DNA of 64,000 bases from Cylindrodendrum hubeiense (lineage: Eukaryota > Ascomycota > Sordariomycetes > Hypocreales > Nectriaceae). The notes below the pieces were generated by a model. It was not told where the DNA came from, ran no database searches, and saw nothing but the letters and a program-made list of their open reading frames with translations. The translations under genes were made by a program, and so were the position numbers. The DNA lies in the NCBI GenBank assembly GCA_014621425.1, contig JAANBB010000060.1, positions 1-64,000 of the forward strand, in the 5' to 3' direction. The first letter of the stretch is position 1, and each line of letters starts with the position of its first letter. This document shows positions 22,682-34,424 of the stretch, piece after piece.

Positions 22682-23848
22682 ATGGCGTGGCCTGAACCTC
22701 GGAACACTGGCATGATCTACCGCCGGCTTGGCCGGTCGGGTCTGCATGTCTCTGCCATCAGCCTGGGCAGCTGGATGACCTACGGAGGGTATGCTCAGGA
22801 TGAGGAAGCATTCGCCTGCATGAAGAAGGCCTATGACCTGGGCATCAACTTCTTCGATACTGCGGAGAACTACACCGCTGGCCAGGCGGAGATTGTTATG
22901 GGCAAGGCCCTCAAGCACTTTGGATGGAAGCGAAGTGACCTTGTCATCAGCACCAGTGAGTCCTCTCACCCTCTGTCATTGAAATTCACATGCTGAGACA
23001 ACCCCAGAGATCAACTGGGGCGCGGTGAATGGTGACATCTTGGTCAACAACCATGGCTTGTCACGGAAGCATGTCATTGAGGGACTGGAGGCTTCGTTGG
23101 AGCGTCTCCAGCTCAAGTACGTCGATGTCGTCTATGCGCATCGCCCAGACAGGTTGACCCCCATGGAGGAGACCGTGAGGGCCTTCAACTATGTCATTGA
23201 CCAAGGAATGGCTCTTTACTGGGGCACATCAGAGTGGAGCGCGGATGAGATTGCCGAGGCTGTAAGTCTTACTTCTGAGACACTGATGAGTTGCGTGACA
23301 CTAATACGCTGTGTTAGGTTGGCATTGCCCGCGACTTGCGCATGATTGCTCCCACCGTGGAGCAGCCTCAGTACAACATGCTTGTCCGTGATAAGGTCGA
23401 GGGCCAGTTCCAGCGCCTGTATGAGCGCACCGGTCTGGGCCTCACCACCTTCAGCCCCATTAAGATGGGACTTCTGTCTGGCAAGTACAACGACGTCGTC
23501 GACGGCCAGCCTCCCAAGGACTCGCGATTCGGCGCCAGCAAGGATGGATTTGCCGACTTCATGCGCGGCCGCATGGGTACCGACAGCTGGAAGGAGGAGA
23601 TCAAGCAGGTACGCCAGCTCAAGCCCATCGCCGACCGCCTGGGCGTCAGCCAGAGCCAGCTCGCCGTGGCGTGGTGCTTGAAGAACCCTCACGTCAGCAG
23701 CGTCATTACCGGTGCCAGCCGCCCTGAGCAGCTGGAGGAGACCGTGGGCGCCCTCAAGATTCTCGACAAGCTGACTCCCGAGGTGATGGATGAGATTGAC
23801 GTCATCACCAAGAACAAGGTTGAGCTTGACCCTGCGAGACAGAGCTGA
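22682..23848 (+). CDS. Aldo-keto reductase, Kv-beta-like (AKR6 type)
   Basis: Three exons (22682-22955, 23008-23261, 23318-23848) encode 352 aa. The N-terminal words [19 protein letters not shown] and the catalytic set Asp59, Tyr64 ([12 protein letters not shown]), Lys92 (formed across the first splice, STKINWG) and His in VVYAHRPD mark the AKR superfamily. The whole resembles the beta-subunit group of voltage-gated potassium channels, which are NADPH-dependent reductases of aldehydes and ketones. C-terminal [14 protein letters not shown] is the usual cofactor-binding end. No targeting signal, so probably cytosolic. It follows a Zn2Cys6 regulator on the same strand. Physiological substrate unknown. 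Confidence 0.93.
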
Positions 23849-24869
23849 AGGAACCGAATGACCGATTGAAACCAACAGCGTCACATGGATTCCTGGGTTC
23901 TCTGCAGCTTGTTCAAGACGATTCTTCGGCTAAATCCCCCGTTTCCGTCTCGAAACGGGTTGAAATGCCTTTCTTGAGCGGTCACCCACAACTGTAGAGG
24001 GTCGGGGGGTCACAGAGCCCTAGTAAACATCTAGCTAGCACATAAGAAGCGCTCAGCGAGATCATGTGCATCACGACTCGATGAATTATATAGTGAGATG
24101 CCTAGCACAACAAAAACCCTTTATCTAAGAATCTAAAACTGCCAGCATGTGTGTAATGGTAATTAATACAAATCACGATGTAGTAATGTCTAAAATAGTA
24201 GTGATATAAACGAAGTCTATCAATAGGTAATTATAAGAATTAAAGTAGTACGCTCAGTCTGAAAATAAACAAACTTTCAGATAGCTTTCTTAATATATTA
24301 TTCTGTATTTCTAAGTATTTGATTTTCTATCCAAGTGTTAACGGAGTGTTGCTTGCAGAACTGCGGTTACAATCCTAGATTGTTGTGATTTTAGAATCGC
24401 TTTAATCTAATATAATATACAATCTATCTGATTAAGATACATTGAAAAGTGTAGCCTTACTGTACATCAGATAAAGTTGTACACTCTTTAGCCGTTATTC
24501 CAATTGATTATATGGAACTACTATTTTATACATTATCAAACCGTGACCTGCCTTGTTCACCTTAACATCCTGATCCACTAGATCAGCTACCCGTGGAGGC
24601 AAATAATCAAGTAATTCCAGTAAGCTGCGTTAGTATATCTGTGCAACACAACTGCCATAAGGCCCAAGCTGGCAAGTACCAGGGAGAGAAGGCTTGGTTC
24701 ATTTGAGGCAAGAAGATGACGTACTTCAGCCGCAAGAAGATGGGTAGCTGGCAGCTTCTCTCGATGCAGGGTTAGTCGCTTGTAAGATAGACCTGAATGA
24801 ATGGCGAGGATCTCTTGGCTGGTTTTGGTAGAGAAGACGATTTCTATTCCACCAAAAGGCCTCTCGATA
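23849..24869. other. AT-rich intergenic block
   Basis: About 24030-24560 is strongly AT-rich with no open frames, unlike the GC-rich genes on either side. This could be decayed (possibly RIP-mutated) mobile DNA, but no terminal repeats or transposase remnants are visible. Confidence 0.5.
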
Positions 24870-26872
24870 TCAGTTCAACCGGTTGCTGCCGTAGTATAAA
24901 ACGCTATGCCGAGACGAGAACCACCATTCCAACGTGCCAGCTTGGGCGACGTCAAGCCAGTGACCTTCTGCTCGACTCACCGGTGTCCGACCCGTCACTG
25001 CCGCTACGTACCCCCAGCATTCCTTGGTCCTCTTGCCGCAAATGTATAGCTTGTCAGTGTCGCCGATTATAATAGGCTCGGTGACCCAATCCAGGCGGAA
25101 CTGGCCCACACACTCGCGGTGGCCGTCGGCATAATAGAGAAGCATGCCAATTATTGGCTGATGCGGAGCGGTCATTCTGATACAAGGATGGACCTCGGTC
25201 ACGCGCTGCATGTAGCACGATGAGTGTAACCACACTTCGTTGCTTTGCGTGTACGGACAGTGCGAGATAGACACCGGCAGGGTCGGGAGCATATCTGGGC
25301 TGGTGGTGGTGGAATGAGGGATGTCCTGCTCGAAAGCGACTAACTCAACGTTGCGTCTGCCGGCTAACGAGTCCAACTCATTGAAATACACACGGCATGG
25401 GCTGTTCGGCAGGGTAGCAATACGCCGAAATTCGACGTTCTCGTGTCCATAAAGTCCGAACACGACAGTTCGTCCTTGGTTGGTAGAGAACTGATATAAA
25501 ACCATCAGTCTCTGCCGAAAGGAGGGGGATGTCACCTACCGTTATTCCAACGACCTCGGTCCGAATAATTAAACACCCAGCCCGCCTGCAGATATCAGTA
25601 AGATACTCGCCTTCGTTGATAGGCATGTACATCCAGAAACAAATCGGGGAGCTAAGGTCCTCGTACAAGCTGGCAACTGCGTTTTCACCATGCTTATGGG
25701 AAAGTATGGCTAGGGCCCTCGCCCCATCAGTCGCTACAGAGTATCCGATGATGTCGGGGGTATTGCAGTCGAAGAAGCGCATCCGAAGCCCGTTTGGGTA
25801 CTTCCGTGGCCTTTCTAGAGTCAAGAGGTCGACGACATCGGGAGGAGATGGGACCGGGACTTGCCAACTGACGCGAGATAAAAGGGCTCGGGGCTCATTC
25901 TGCATACTCTCAACGCCCCGCAACTTGATGCCCTGCCATCGTGTTAGCTTGGGAATGGTTTGCAGGGTAGCTCACCTACATCGCTTCTGATGGTAACGGC
26001 AGAGGGAATATCCTTCCCACAAATGTGTCTCCACCACGCACCCGGCACGCTCGGTTGGTTACGACACCATTCTTCGCAGTGCTTATGCGAGATGAAGACA
26101 ACTTGACGAATGCCGAGATGGTCTTCTGCCACGAACATATCTTTGCTTTCCTTCTTCTCCCCCTCCTCCTGTGTGATTTGAGCTGACAGTACAGACAGAT
26201 ATGTTATCTTGCTGGCATTAGCTCCGGGCGTATTCTGCAAACCCTTGACATAATATAGGCCGTCTATTTTGACGTATGATGCATATACAGACTGTGCTAG
26301 GTTGAGTACAGAATCGCCTACATGGTCGCAATTGTCTAATTGCTCCTGGGCTGCGAGAGCGGCGCAATCTTGTACAAGAAACCCGGCGACCATCCGCCAC
26401 AGCTCGTGGGGAAGCTCCCGGGGCCAAAAGGTCGCCTGTTGCAAGTTGCGAGCCAGAGCCAGCTGGATATAGTCGGCCCGTCGCCGCTGCTCGCCAGCCG
26501 ATGGCGCAAAGGCGTAGTGGGTAGCGGCGAGAAATGTTGGCGTCACCGAGTAGAAGCGGAATTCATGGCAGCGGCCGTGGAAGCACACTGTCGACTTGGT
26601 ACGGAACGCGCACTGTCCCTGGAGGCAAATGTGCAACTTGATGTCCAGCTCATCGTCGTAAAAGGTCGTGTGTCGTCGAAACGTGAACTCGCAGGAAACG
26701 CCTTTGCCGGCCGCTGGGGGGACACTTTGGCATCAATAAAAGTCATGCGTAAATAGACCGACGACGTACCTACGACAACTAGGTCGTCATCGGCTAATTT
26801 GAACTGGCATAGTGTGCACCGGGCCTGCGTGATGCAGTACTGGGGCGTCGAGGAAGCCTCATCGTAGGCCAT
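24870..26872 (-). CDS. Hypothetical protein, four exons
   Basis: Exons 26872-26770, 26713-25980, 25932-25540 and 25490-24870 join in phase to 616 aa. The start ATG at 26872 leads into CITQARCTLCQFKLADDDLVVVG, a Cys pair reminiscent of the short treble-clef N-terminus of some fungal F-box-type proteins. Residues about 145-170 (FWPRELPHELWRMVAGFLV) resemble an F-box-like helix. The remainder contains paired words suggestive of a beta-rich domain (WMYMPINEGEYL, VVFGLYGHENVEF) and two HKHCEEWC/HKHGEN words. No enzyme motif, signal peptide or membrane span. Intron 2 uses the first of two overlapping donors (GTAGGT), because the second shifts the frame into a stop. Function unknown. Confidence 0.7.
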
Positions 26873-26989
26873 GACTACGGTATGTAGATGCGGGATCAGG
26901 ATTGTGTGGTGGATGCGCTAGATTACGGTGGCACATTAGACAAGGTGCGCCAACGTGCCAAAACAAAAAATCCCTAATTTCCCAGAAAT

Positions 26990-27470
26990 GTAATACAGGG
27001 CTGTGGCCCCTGTAGCCCGCTATAATATATAGGTCTCCACCTACTATAGTCCACTATAACTTGTATATTTTCCAGGGGGCTGTAGTGGCCACAACTCTAG
27101 GTTTTATAGCAAGCTATATCTCTATTAGCCAGCCTCCTACAGGATGAAGACCTTCAGCTACTGTATCCAGCTGTATGATAGGAGGCTGCAGCCAGTGTAT
27201 TATACTATGAAAGGCAGGGTTGCGGCTGTTGTAGCCTGCTGTGTTGCGACTGCTGAAGCTTAGTGAGAGAGAGAGAGGTTGTGGTGCTATGTGGCTCTGC
27301 AGCCTGCCATAAGGGCGAGGCTGTGACTGCTGGAGCTCGCTGGATAATAGTGGGCTATAGTGGACCCTCTTATATGTCCGTAGCACCCTAGGGTTCTCTG
27401 GTATGTACCTGGATTAGTAGGATATCCGCAGCAGGTAGCAATATAAGTAGCTGGCTATATCCGGGCTCTT
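26990..27470. repeat. Degenerate low-complexity repeat block
   Basis: Dense with variants of GCTGTAGCC, GGCTGCAG and GGCTATAGTGG. A short inverted pair, TCCACTATA near 27049 and TATAGTGGA near 27356, brackets about 310 bp, and a GA run lies at 27265-27278. No protein frame is convincing. It looks like a decayed repeat or small non-autonomous element; without other copies this cannot be decided. The DNA on to 27645 is ordinary AT-rich spacer. Confidence 0.45.
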
Positions 27471-27645
27471 GTGGCGTTGATAGGATCAATTCAATCAATA
27501 GATTATATCATTATTCTTATTTACGCACATGCAGCTTGTTTATATAGACAAGTCCAATTTTCTTAGAACCTAAAACACGTTCGAAACGATCTCGTCCTTG
27601 TGAATTGACAAAGTTGTGAATATCTCTCTTGTCACCCCTCATCGC

Positions 27646-29527
27646 TCAGAGGATGAGGGGAACGACAGCAAACAGCCCGACGATAACGGATACGCCGAGC
27701 ATCTGCAGACTAGATGCCCCGTTGGACTCCTCATCTGACTTTTCGTCGCTGTTGTCATCTGAAGAATCGACCTGGGAATCTGGGTTTGCGGACTGGGTTG
27801 GCGATGGCTCGACAATCACACCTCCAGACGAAAGACCCTTGAGACTAACGGCTGGTGCGGTGGTGGCAGCACCACCGGATGAGAGGGCAGTCTTGGTTAG
27901 TGCGGGGGCTTCGCTGGCTTCCTTTCCTTTCGTTGTCGCGTCTCCTTGGCTTCCGTCCGACCCGGGCTTACTACAAGTACCGTCTCCGCTCGAGTTGCAA
28001 ACATATCCAGGGTCGCAGTAGCTCTCAGTTCCACAGTCGACCGACCCCTCTGGCCTGCAACGCCCTCCGGAAGTGCACTCCATGCCGCTGTCGCAATATC
28101 CGCTGCTCGAGCAGCAGACACTTCCTTTGGGCATACACGCCCCGTTGCACTCCTCCTCGTCACTACCGCATGACGAGTCTTTCGAGCCTTGGCACTTCCC
28201 ATCTGATGTGCAGGTTTGGTCCTCCTCGCAGTATCCATCAGTACAGCAGACCTTGCCCTTGGGCATACATCCTCCACTGCATTCCTCTTCGTTGCCGGCG
28301 CAAACAGCGTCTGGATCTTGGCACTTCCCGTCCGAGGTACAGGTCTGGCCACTGTTGCAGTATCCTGTATCGCAGCATACGCTTCCTTTAGGCATACAAC
28401 CCTCTCCACAGCTCTCTTGACCAGAGTCGCACTCTGGCTCTGGGTCTTTGCACTTCCCATCTGAGCCGCAAGTTTGACCAGAGTCGCAGTATCCGGTGTC
28501 GCAGCACACGCTTCCTTCAGGCATGCAACCGTCGCCACATTTCTCCTGGCCAGGGTCGCAGTCTGTCTCTGGGTCTACACAGTCCCCGGCTGAGCCGCAG
28601 GTCTGCCCCTCGTCACAGTAACCGCTATCGCAGCAGACGCTTCCTTCAGGCATGCAACCATCGCCACAGCTCTCTTGACCAGAGTCGCACTCTGGCTCTG
28701 GGTCTTTGCACTTCCCATCTGAATCGCAGGTTTGACCCTCATTGCAGTAACCAGTATCACAGCAAACGCTTCCTTCAGGCATACAACCGTCGCCACATTT
28801 CTCTTGACCAGCATCGCACGCCAGTTCTGGGTCTTTGCATTTCCCATCATCACCGCAAGTCTGACCCTCGTTGCAGTATCCGGTATCGCACGCATACACT
28901 TCCTTCAGGCATGCAACCGTTACCACAGCTCTCTTGACCAGCATCGCATTCCGGCGGTGGGTCTAGACAGTCCCCGGCTGAGCCGCAAGTCTGACCTTCG
29001 TCGCAGTACCCGGTATCGCAGCATACGCTTCCTTCAGGCATGCAACCGTCACCACAGCTCTCTTGACCAGCATCGCATACGGGATCATCAGCTGTGGCAG
29101 AATCACAACTCCCCTCTATGTCGCTGCAAGCCTCGTTCGGTTCGCAATGCCAGCCATCGCAGCATACATTCCCCTCAGGCATACACGTAGTGCCACAAAG
29201 CTCTTGCCCAGCCTCGCACCCAGTACTGCCGGAGCAAGTTTGCCCGTTGGGACAGCAGATGGCATCGTCGCAATATTTATCCGAGTAACAAAAGCCGTCG
29301 CCTCCCTCACAGCACTCAGCACTTGAGGGCATGCAACCAGCATGGCATGGTGTTTCGCCGACATCGCAGGTGACGGCAGCGAAATTAAGAAGGTTGCTGC
29401 CAGGAACGAGTGTTGTGTTTATTCTTGGCAGACCGTGAACAAGTCCCTGAGGTATACCGTCTGCTGATACTGTGACTGGTGCGAGCAGCGACCCAAACAG
29501 CAATGCGGAGGCCAGGCGCGATCGCAT
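27646..29527 (-). CDS. Cys-rich tandem-repeat GPI-type surface protein, frameshifted
   Basis: The ATG at 29527 begins a signal peptide (RSRLASALLFGSLLAPVTVSA); an upstream in-frame ATG at 29575 would bury it. About ten Cys-rich repeats of roughly 43 aa follow, of the form CDAGQESCGDGCMPEGSVCC, then GYCDEGQTC and GKCKDP. A Ser/Thr-rich stalk and a hydrophobic tail (LQMLGVSVIVGLFAVVPLIL) after an SNGASS-like cleavage region suggest a GPI anchor and a place in the cell wall or plasma membrane. In the fourth repeat one extra base near 28891 shifts the frame: the upstream part would end 11 codons later, while the downstream part (27646-28944) stays open through six more repeats. Compared base by base with its sister repeats, the extra C on the plus strand is the only disruption. 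One base fewer would give about 626 aa. It may be a sequencing error, a recent lesion or a phase-variable site. Confidence 0.8.
28303..29077 (-). repeat. 129-bp tandem repeat, six units
   Basis: Six well-conserved units of the Cys-rich gene. The word CTTCCTTCAGGCAT recurs at a spacing of 129 bp, except for one 130-bp interval caused by the extra base near 28891. Flanking units to the left (to about 28030) and right (to about 29400) are more diverged, as expected if the centre expanded or was homogenised recently. Confidence 0.85.
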
Positions 29528-31218
29528 GGTGGGCGATTTCGGATTCTCAGTATCGAGATGCACGCGTGAAGGCATATAGATATCCTGTTCTCCACGGGAT
29601 AAAATCATGAGAGAAAAAAATAATTAAACAGAGGTAGACTCCAAGGCGAAGCAAAGCTCAAAGCCTTGGTTGTTGATTTGACAGGGCAACCTCGAACTCG
29701 ACTGAGTGGGCAACATCAACATCTTATCGCCCGCATGTCGGTACAAGCTGGGTGTGCATACCAGGTCTTGGCAGCTGAAACGGCATCAACGGCAAGGATG
29801 GTCTGCTGGTTGATAGACTGAAAACAGGGCTTAAACTCGTTAAGCTTATTTGCGATTGAGAACCCATAGTAAGCCACAGGTATCCATCCGGCAGGGTTTA
29901 GCGGCTGCGCTGAACGGCGGGGCTGGCCCGGGACAAACTAGCACTGCTGTAGCCAGTTGTCTAGAACAGCCGATCTGGTCAGAGATCAACCGCTAATGCC
30001 ATTGTTCTTACTGAAATATTGACTTATTGATACCCAACCTGGCAGGCTTCCACACCCAGAGCATGAAAGGCTTGTTGCCACCCTTGTCCGGAACAGAGTG
30101 GCGCATATTAGTGTAAAGGGGCTCCTTCATTTACCAGCAGTACAAGATGCCAGCCTCGCCCTCTGACCCCTCATGGCTCGACTATAATCAATAGTGCATT
30201 TAGAGCTTCCAGGGGGGCTGTTTTCTGCCTTGTCCGGTTGCCTACCGATAGGCACCCTAACATGTACATGCAGTTCTATACTTCTAGTGGCAAAACCACA
30301 ACGCCACCTCACCCCACATCACACGAGGCTGTGGGCGACAAGACTGGAGGAGTCCGATACGTGCGGTGAGTGAAGTCGTAAGGAGACATTGAAAATTGCT
30401 GATAGGAGAAGATAATGAAGAGCTAGTATGACTCTTTATATCAAAAGGACCCCCGATGTGCTACTAAGCAAGAATATCTCGTCGGGTCGCTTGCCGCCTC
30501 CTCAGCGTTTGATTCTGGCATCGGCAGAAGTGATAAACTTTAAGCATAAGCAACAAGAATACAAAGAGAGCATCCACGTGCAGGCAATCATGCGGCTTTG
30601 CTGGTTAATCACTCATTCACCTTGCATTAGAGGCACGCCACGGCTGGGAGTTGGGAGGTTGGTGTCCGTAAGGCTCAGCTTGCGGTTGCGTGCGGGGAAG
30701 GAACGGATCTAAGGACGCCACCTTCTCCCGACGAGCCGAGAGTTGGGAGACATATCCCAGTACAATTCAATCACAGCTGCCGGATATCATGTCATTAAAT
30801 GCAAGGGACTGGTGAAGCATGTACACCTACAAAGGCTGGCGCAGGAGGTTTTAATCCACACAAGATCCATGTTACATCCCGTCACAGTCTGTCACATCAC
30901 ATCATACATTGTTTTTCCCACCACCTCATCTGGTGTGCGACCGTGATACCCCTGTAATTCAAAATGATAGTCAGACCTTCTCAGTCGCGTCTTATATCCA
31001 GTTGGCTCTCATTAGGCAAGGTTGGATCTGTTGCCAATACAACCATACTAATGTCACTAAATACATTGGTTCAGGCTCCTTTTCCGTCGGGCAGTAACAT
31101 CAGCTGAGCATAGGGTCCCGATAAAAAGGCTCTCCGTTCCCGCAAGATTCTGCAACTCATCCCACACATCAAAACACCTGACATCTATTCGTTCTCAATC
31201 CGCATTGTATTTTGAATT
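29528..31218. other. Intergenic region
   Basis: 1.7 kb with no supported gene. The left end is the promoter side of the Cys-rich gene. Several small frames (30127-31097) have no protein-like features. No RNA gene recognised. Confidence 0.5.
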
Positions 31219-32127
31219 ATGGCCTCTTCCAGCTCACAACCTGAAGTTCAGACACTTCCTCTTCGCGGCAATGCAGGTGCCAAACAAACTCTGCCACTGC
31301 TTTATTATAGCTACGATAAGTCCAATCCTGACGTGTTATCCTCGTATGAGACGCTACCGTATTTTGAGACTCACGCTTTGAATTACCTCAAAGGATGCTC
31401 CAAGCTGCCAAGCTATGGAATCAATATGAGGATACCCCTTAAGTTGAGCCCAGGAGAGAAACCTCTGCCGTGTCGTGAGACCCCCGACGAGTTCGAAGAT
31501 ATCAACGCCTATTTTTCCTCCCAGATTTATGCCCTCTTCAATGCCCTCAAAGCCTATTAAGATTTAAGCATCGAAGCGAAGTGACAAGCAATGCATGAAG
31601 ACGGTGCAACTCTCCACATTCAAACTCAGAAACAATCCTACAAGTGATAGTGGAGTTGATGGCACGACTCCCAGACCTGCAAGAGATCGACTGCCCGTGG
31701 CTTTACGCCGAGAACTGGGCTGAGGACGATGGTTTCTTGCAAGACATGTTCCGCACAGAACCGCTAGCAGACCAGATTAAACCTCTTCTATTAGCCTTTA
31801 CTACAGCGCTAAAAAGCATGCCCGCCCTAGAGGAGACGGAACTATTTACACATGTATCTTGGAACCCGTCAGAAGAAATTATATAAGTATGGGGATGAAG
31901 CACCCTACGACGTCAAATTTGGGGGTCGTCAATGGGAGCTAAGGTAAATTCCAGGGAAAGATGATATTGAGGGGCTGGTAGAATGGCAGGTCGGGGCATG
32001 GAGACCATCACAGGGCGTTATGAAGTTATTTGAAGATTTGGGCAGGGATAGCGAGCTAAAGATGGTGTGGAAGGCGTTTGAGTGTATGGGCTGGATAGGG
32101 AGAAGAAGTGAAGCTGTCAGTTGCTAG
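31219..32127 (+). pseudogene. Broken F-box-family hypothetical gene
   Basis: Three protein-like pieces follow one another: 31219-31560 (MASSSSQPEVQTLPLRGNAG to FNALKAY), 31644-31886 (ELMARLPDLQEIDCPWLYAENW) and about 31886-32127 (KYGDEAPYDVKFGGRQWELR, stop, IPGKDDIEGLVEWQVGAWRP to FECMGWIGRRSE). The ELMARLPDLQEIDCPWLYAENW and VEWQVGAWRPS words match, from memory of the family, a large group of fungal F-box-associated proteins of unknown function. In-frame stops at 31558, about 31582 and about 31944, plus frame changes between pieces, break it. Two of the stops are TAA where CAA (Gln) would fit, a C-to-T change of the kind caused by repeat-induced point mutation. Confidence 0.6.
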
Positions 32128-32974
32128 ACAATGATATGAAAATCTTGCCATTATATGTAGTGCTGGCTGGGCCGAGGCATTTTCTTCCACCACGTCTTGC
32201 TTGCTCTCGTGTTTCAGTGAGGTGTCCAAGCAACCACGAGCCGAAGCGAGTGGGTCCATGTCAAGCAATCGCCTAAGACCTCGGGAGAGAGCTGCCACAT
32301 GCACCAATGTGCCCGAGCGGTGTCTCTCAATATGGTTTCAGTTGCAACATCGGTCCACACTCTTTTTAGGTAACCTATGCACCGTACGTACGATATCTGA
32401 GCATTTTTATTTTTATTTCATTAGCTGGTCAAGTACAACACTACATGTGAGACATCACGTCACCCCACCGTGCCACCAACTCGAGTTCAATTCTGTGGCC
32501 GGCACTCGGATGCTCGGGCTATGATGTAAGAGTGCCGCCATTGTGCCGAAGTTCCGTGCATGCAGCAGAGACATTGGAGCGTATGGCCAGCAATGTTCAT
32601 GGAGATAAGCCTTGTGTTTGAAACGGCGACGATGCGGAATTAGATATGTCTAGTATCTCCGATGGGTGTTGCCTGTTCTAGCCCATCGTCGTATAGATGG
32701 GCTCTCTCATTGGTCCCCCGCAACGCTAGCGCGCTTCTGTGGAAGCACAGACGTAAGGTTTCGACGTCAGACAATCTGCCTCCGGACTTTAACTACAAAA
32801 TCCGTGTTAAACACTAAAGAATATATTCAACAATATACTTTCTTTATATATAAGGTGAGTTCTCTTCCCTCCATCTAAAGATAAAAAATAAATCCAGATC
32901 GTCATCGACAGCACATCACAAGCTCCGACAACCTGCATACATTCACCACACCCCCCAACCCCAAAATCAAGACC
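32128..32974. other. Intergenic, promoter side of the NmrA-like gene
   Basis: No supported gene. The leader just before 32975 is C/A-rich (CACCACACCCCCCAACCCC), typical of fungal 5' untranslated regions. Confidence 0.5.
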
Positions 32975-34055
32975 ATGGCACAGAAATTCGCCAAGGACCA
33001 GCCTCAGGGCTTCACCAACAAGATTGAGAGAGTCGCCATTGTCGGCGTAAGTAATTGGTCTCTCTGCATTTTATTCTACAACAGTCGTGCTAACGGAGGT
33101 ATAGGCTGGTGGATTTGTTGGAAAGATTCTTGCTGAGGCACTGGTTGCCACTGGGAAGCACACTGTCACCGCCATCAGCCGTGCTGGAAGCACAAACAAG
33201 CTCCCTGACGGTGTCAAGGTCGCATCTGTTGACTACGATGATGAAGATTCCCTCGTCGCCGCCCTGAAGGGCCAGCAGTTCCTCGCCATCACCATGTCCG
33301 TTACTGCCCCTCCCGAGACTCAGGACAAGATCATCAAGGCGGCTGCCAAAGCAGGCGTGCCGTGGGTGATGCCAAACTCCTACGGTATCGATCATGCCAA
33401 CGAAAGCCTGGCCCAGGAAAGCTTCACTGGGCGCGGTGTTCTTGCTGGCATCAAGTCCGTGGAAGATGCCGGGTTTTCATCTTGGATCACCATGTGTTGT
33501 TCTTTCTGGATCGAGCACTCGATTGCGCAACTTGGCTGTTACGGCTTCGATGTCGCCAACAAGAAGGTGACGTTTTTCGATGACGGAAACACACGCATCA
33601 ACATGTCCACATTGTCGCTGTGTGGAAAAACAATTGTCGGTCTTCTAAGCCTAAAGGAGTTGCCAGAGGACGAGAATGACCTATCACCGACGATTTCACA
33701 GTGGAGGAACAAGCCCATTTATGTCTCAAGCTTCCTCGTTTCGCAGAGAGAGATGCTTGACAGCCTCCAGCGAGTAACTGGCACCACGGACAAGGATTGG
33801 ACGATTGATCACGAAGAGAGCAAAGCTCGTTGGGAGCGAGGAGTAAAGATGATGCAAGGCGGTGAGCGGATAGGGTTTACGATCGCCATGTACACGCGGA
33901 CATTCTTTCCCAACGGAGACGGAGATTTCCAGTCTAGGAATGGCCTCGACAACGAAGTCCTTGGGCTTACACAGGAGGAGGACATTGACGATGCGTCGAG
34001 AAGAGTGGTGGAGATGGTTGGATATGGGTATAACTACATGTCGAAGAGATACTGA
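32975..34055 (+). CDS. NmrA-like / isoflavone-reductase-type NAD(P)-binding protein
   Basis: Two exons (32975-33046, 33105-34055) give 340 aa. The splice creates the dinucleotide-binding loop IVGAGGFVGK, so the downstream frame alone lacks its cofactor site. The Rossmann fold continues through VTAISRAG, VASVDYDDEDSLVAALKG and PWVMPNSYGIDHAN. This matches the atypical short-chain dehydrogenases of the NmrA/isoflavone-reductase group, which act either as NADPH-dependent reductases in secondary metabolism or as redox sensors binding regulators. Sequence does not separate these roles. No targeting signal. The nearest neighbours are a broken F-box-family gene and a tRNA, so context gives no clue. 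Confidence 0.9.
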
Positions 34056-34350
34056 GAGAGTTATGGGCAGTGAACAGATATAGAGCTAGCAAAACGCAAG
34101 CCGATAGACCTCCTTCAAACAGCGAGCGTCGACATCAATCATTTCCAAAGAGAGCAACGCTGACAATAAATGGCATGTGTCGTTCATCAATACTACTTAC
34201 CTGAAAAAGAAGGGAGGAAAGGAGAACAGGTTGTGTACGAGTAGTCACTCACTCTAACAGCCTTCCTCGGCCAAACGTGTTGCAGTTTGATAAATAGAAA
34301 AGGGCACGCCAAAAATAAAAACACGAAGAAGTTCTCGAACATCAAAAATG

Positions 34351-34424
34351 TGATTCCGCCCGGGCTCGAACCGGGGACCTTCTCGGTGTTAACGAGATGC
34401 CATAACCAGCTAGACCACGGAACC
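34351..34424 (-). tRNA. tRNA-Val (anticodon AAC)
   Basis: Read on the minus strand: a seven-pair acceptor stem (GGTTCCG with CGGAATC, one G-T pair), D arm with TAGCTGGTTA, anticodon stem TCTCG/CGAGA around loop TTAACAC, and T arm CCCGG-TTCGAGC-CCGGG, with A as discriminator base. The loop gives anticodon AAC, read as IAC after editing, for Val codons GTT/GTC/GTA. There is no intron. The stem and loop pattern is the classic eukaryotic tRNA-Val. Confidence 0.95.

Noticed and set aside
24030..24560. Transposon in the AT-rich block after the aldo-keto reductase
   Set aside because: No terminal repeats, no transposase-like frame and no target duplication could be seen; only base composition is unusual.
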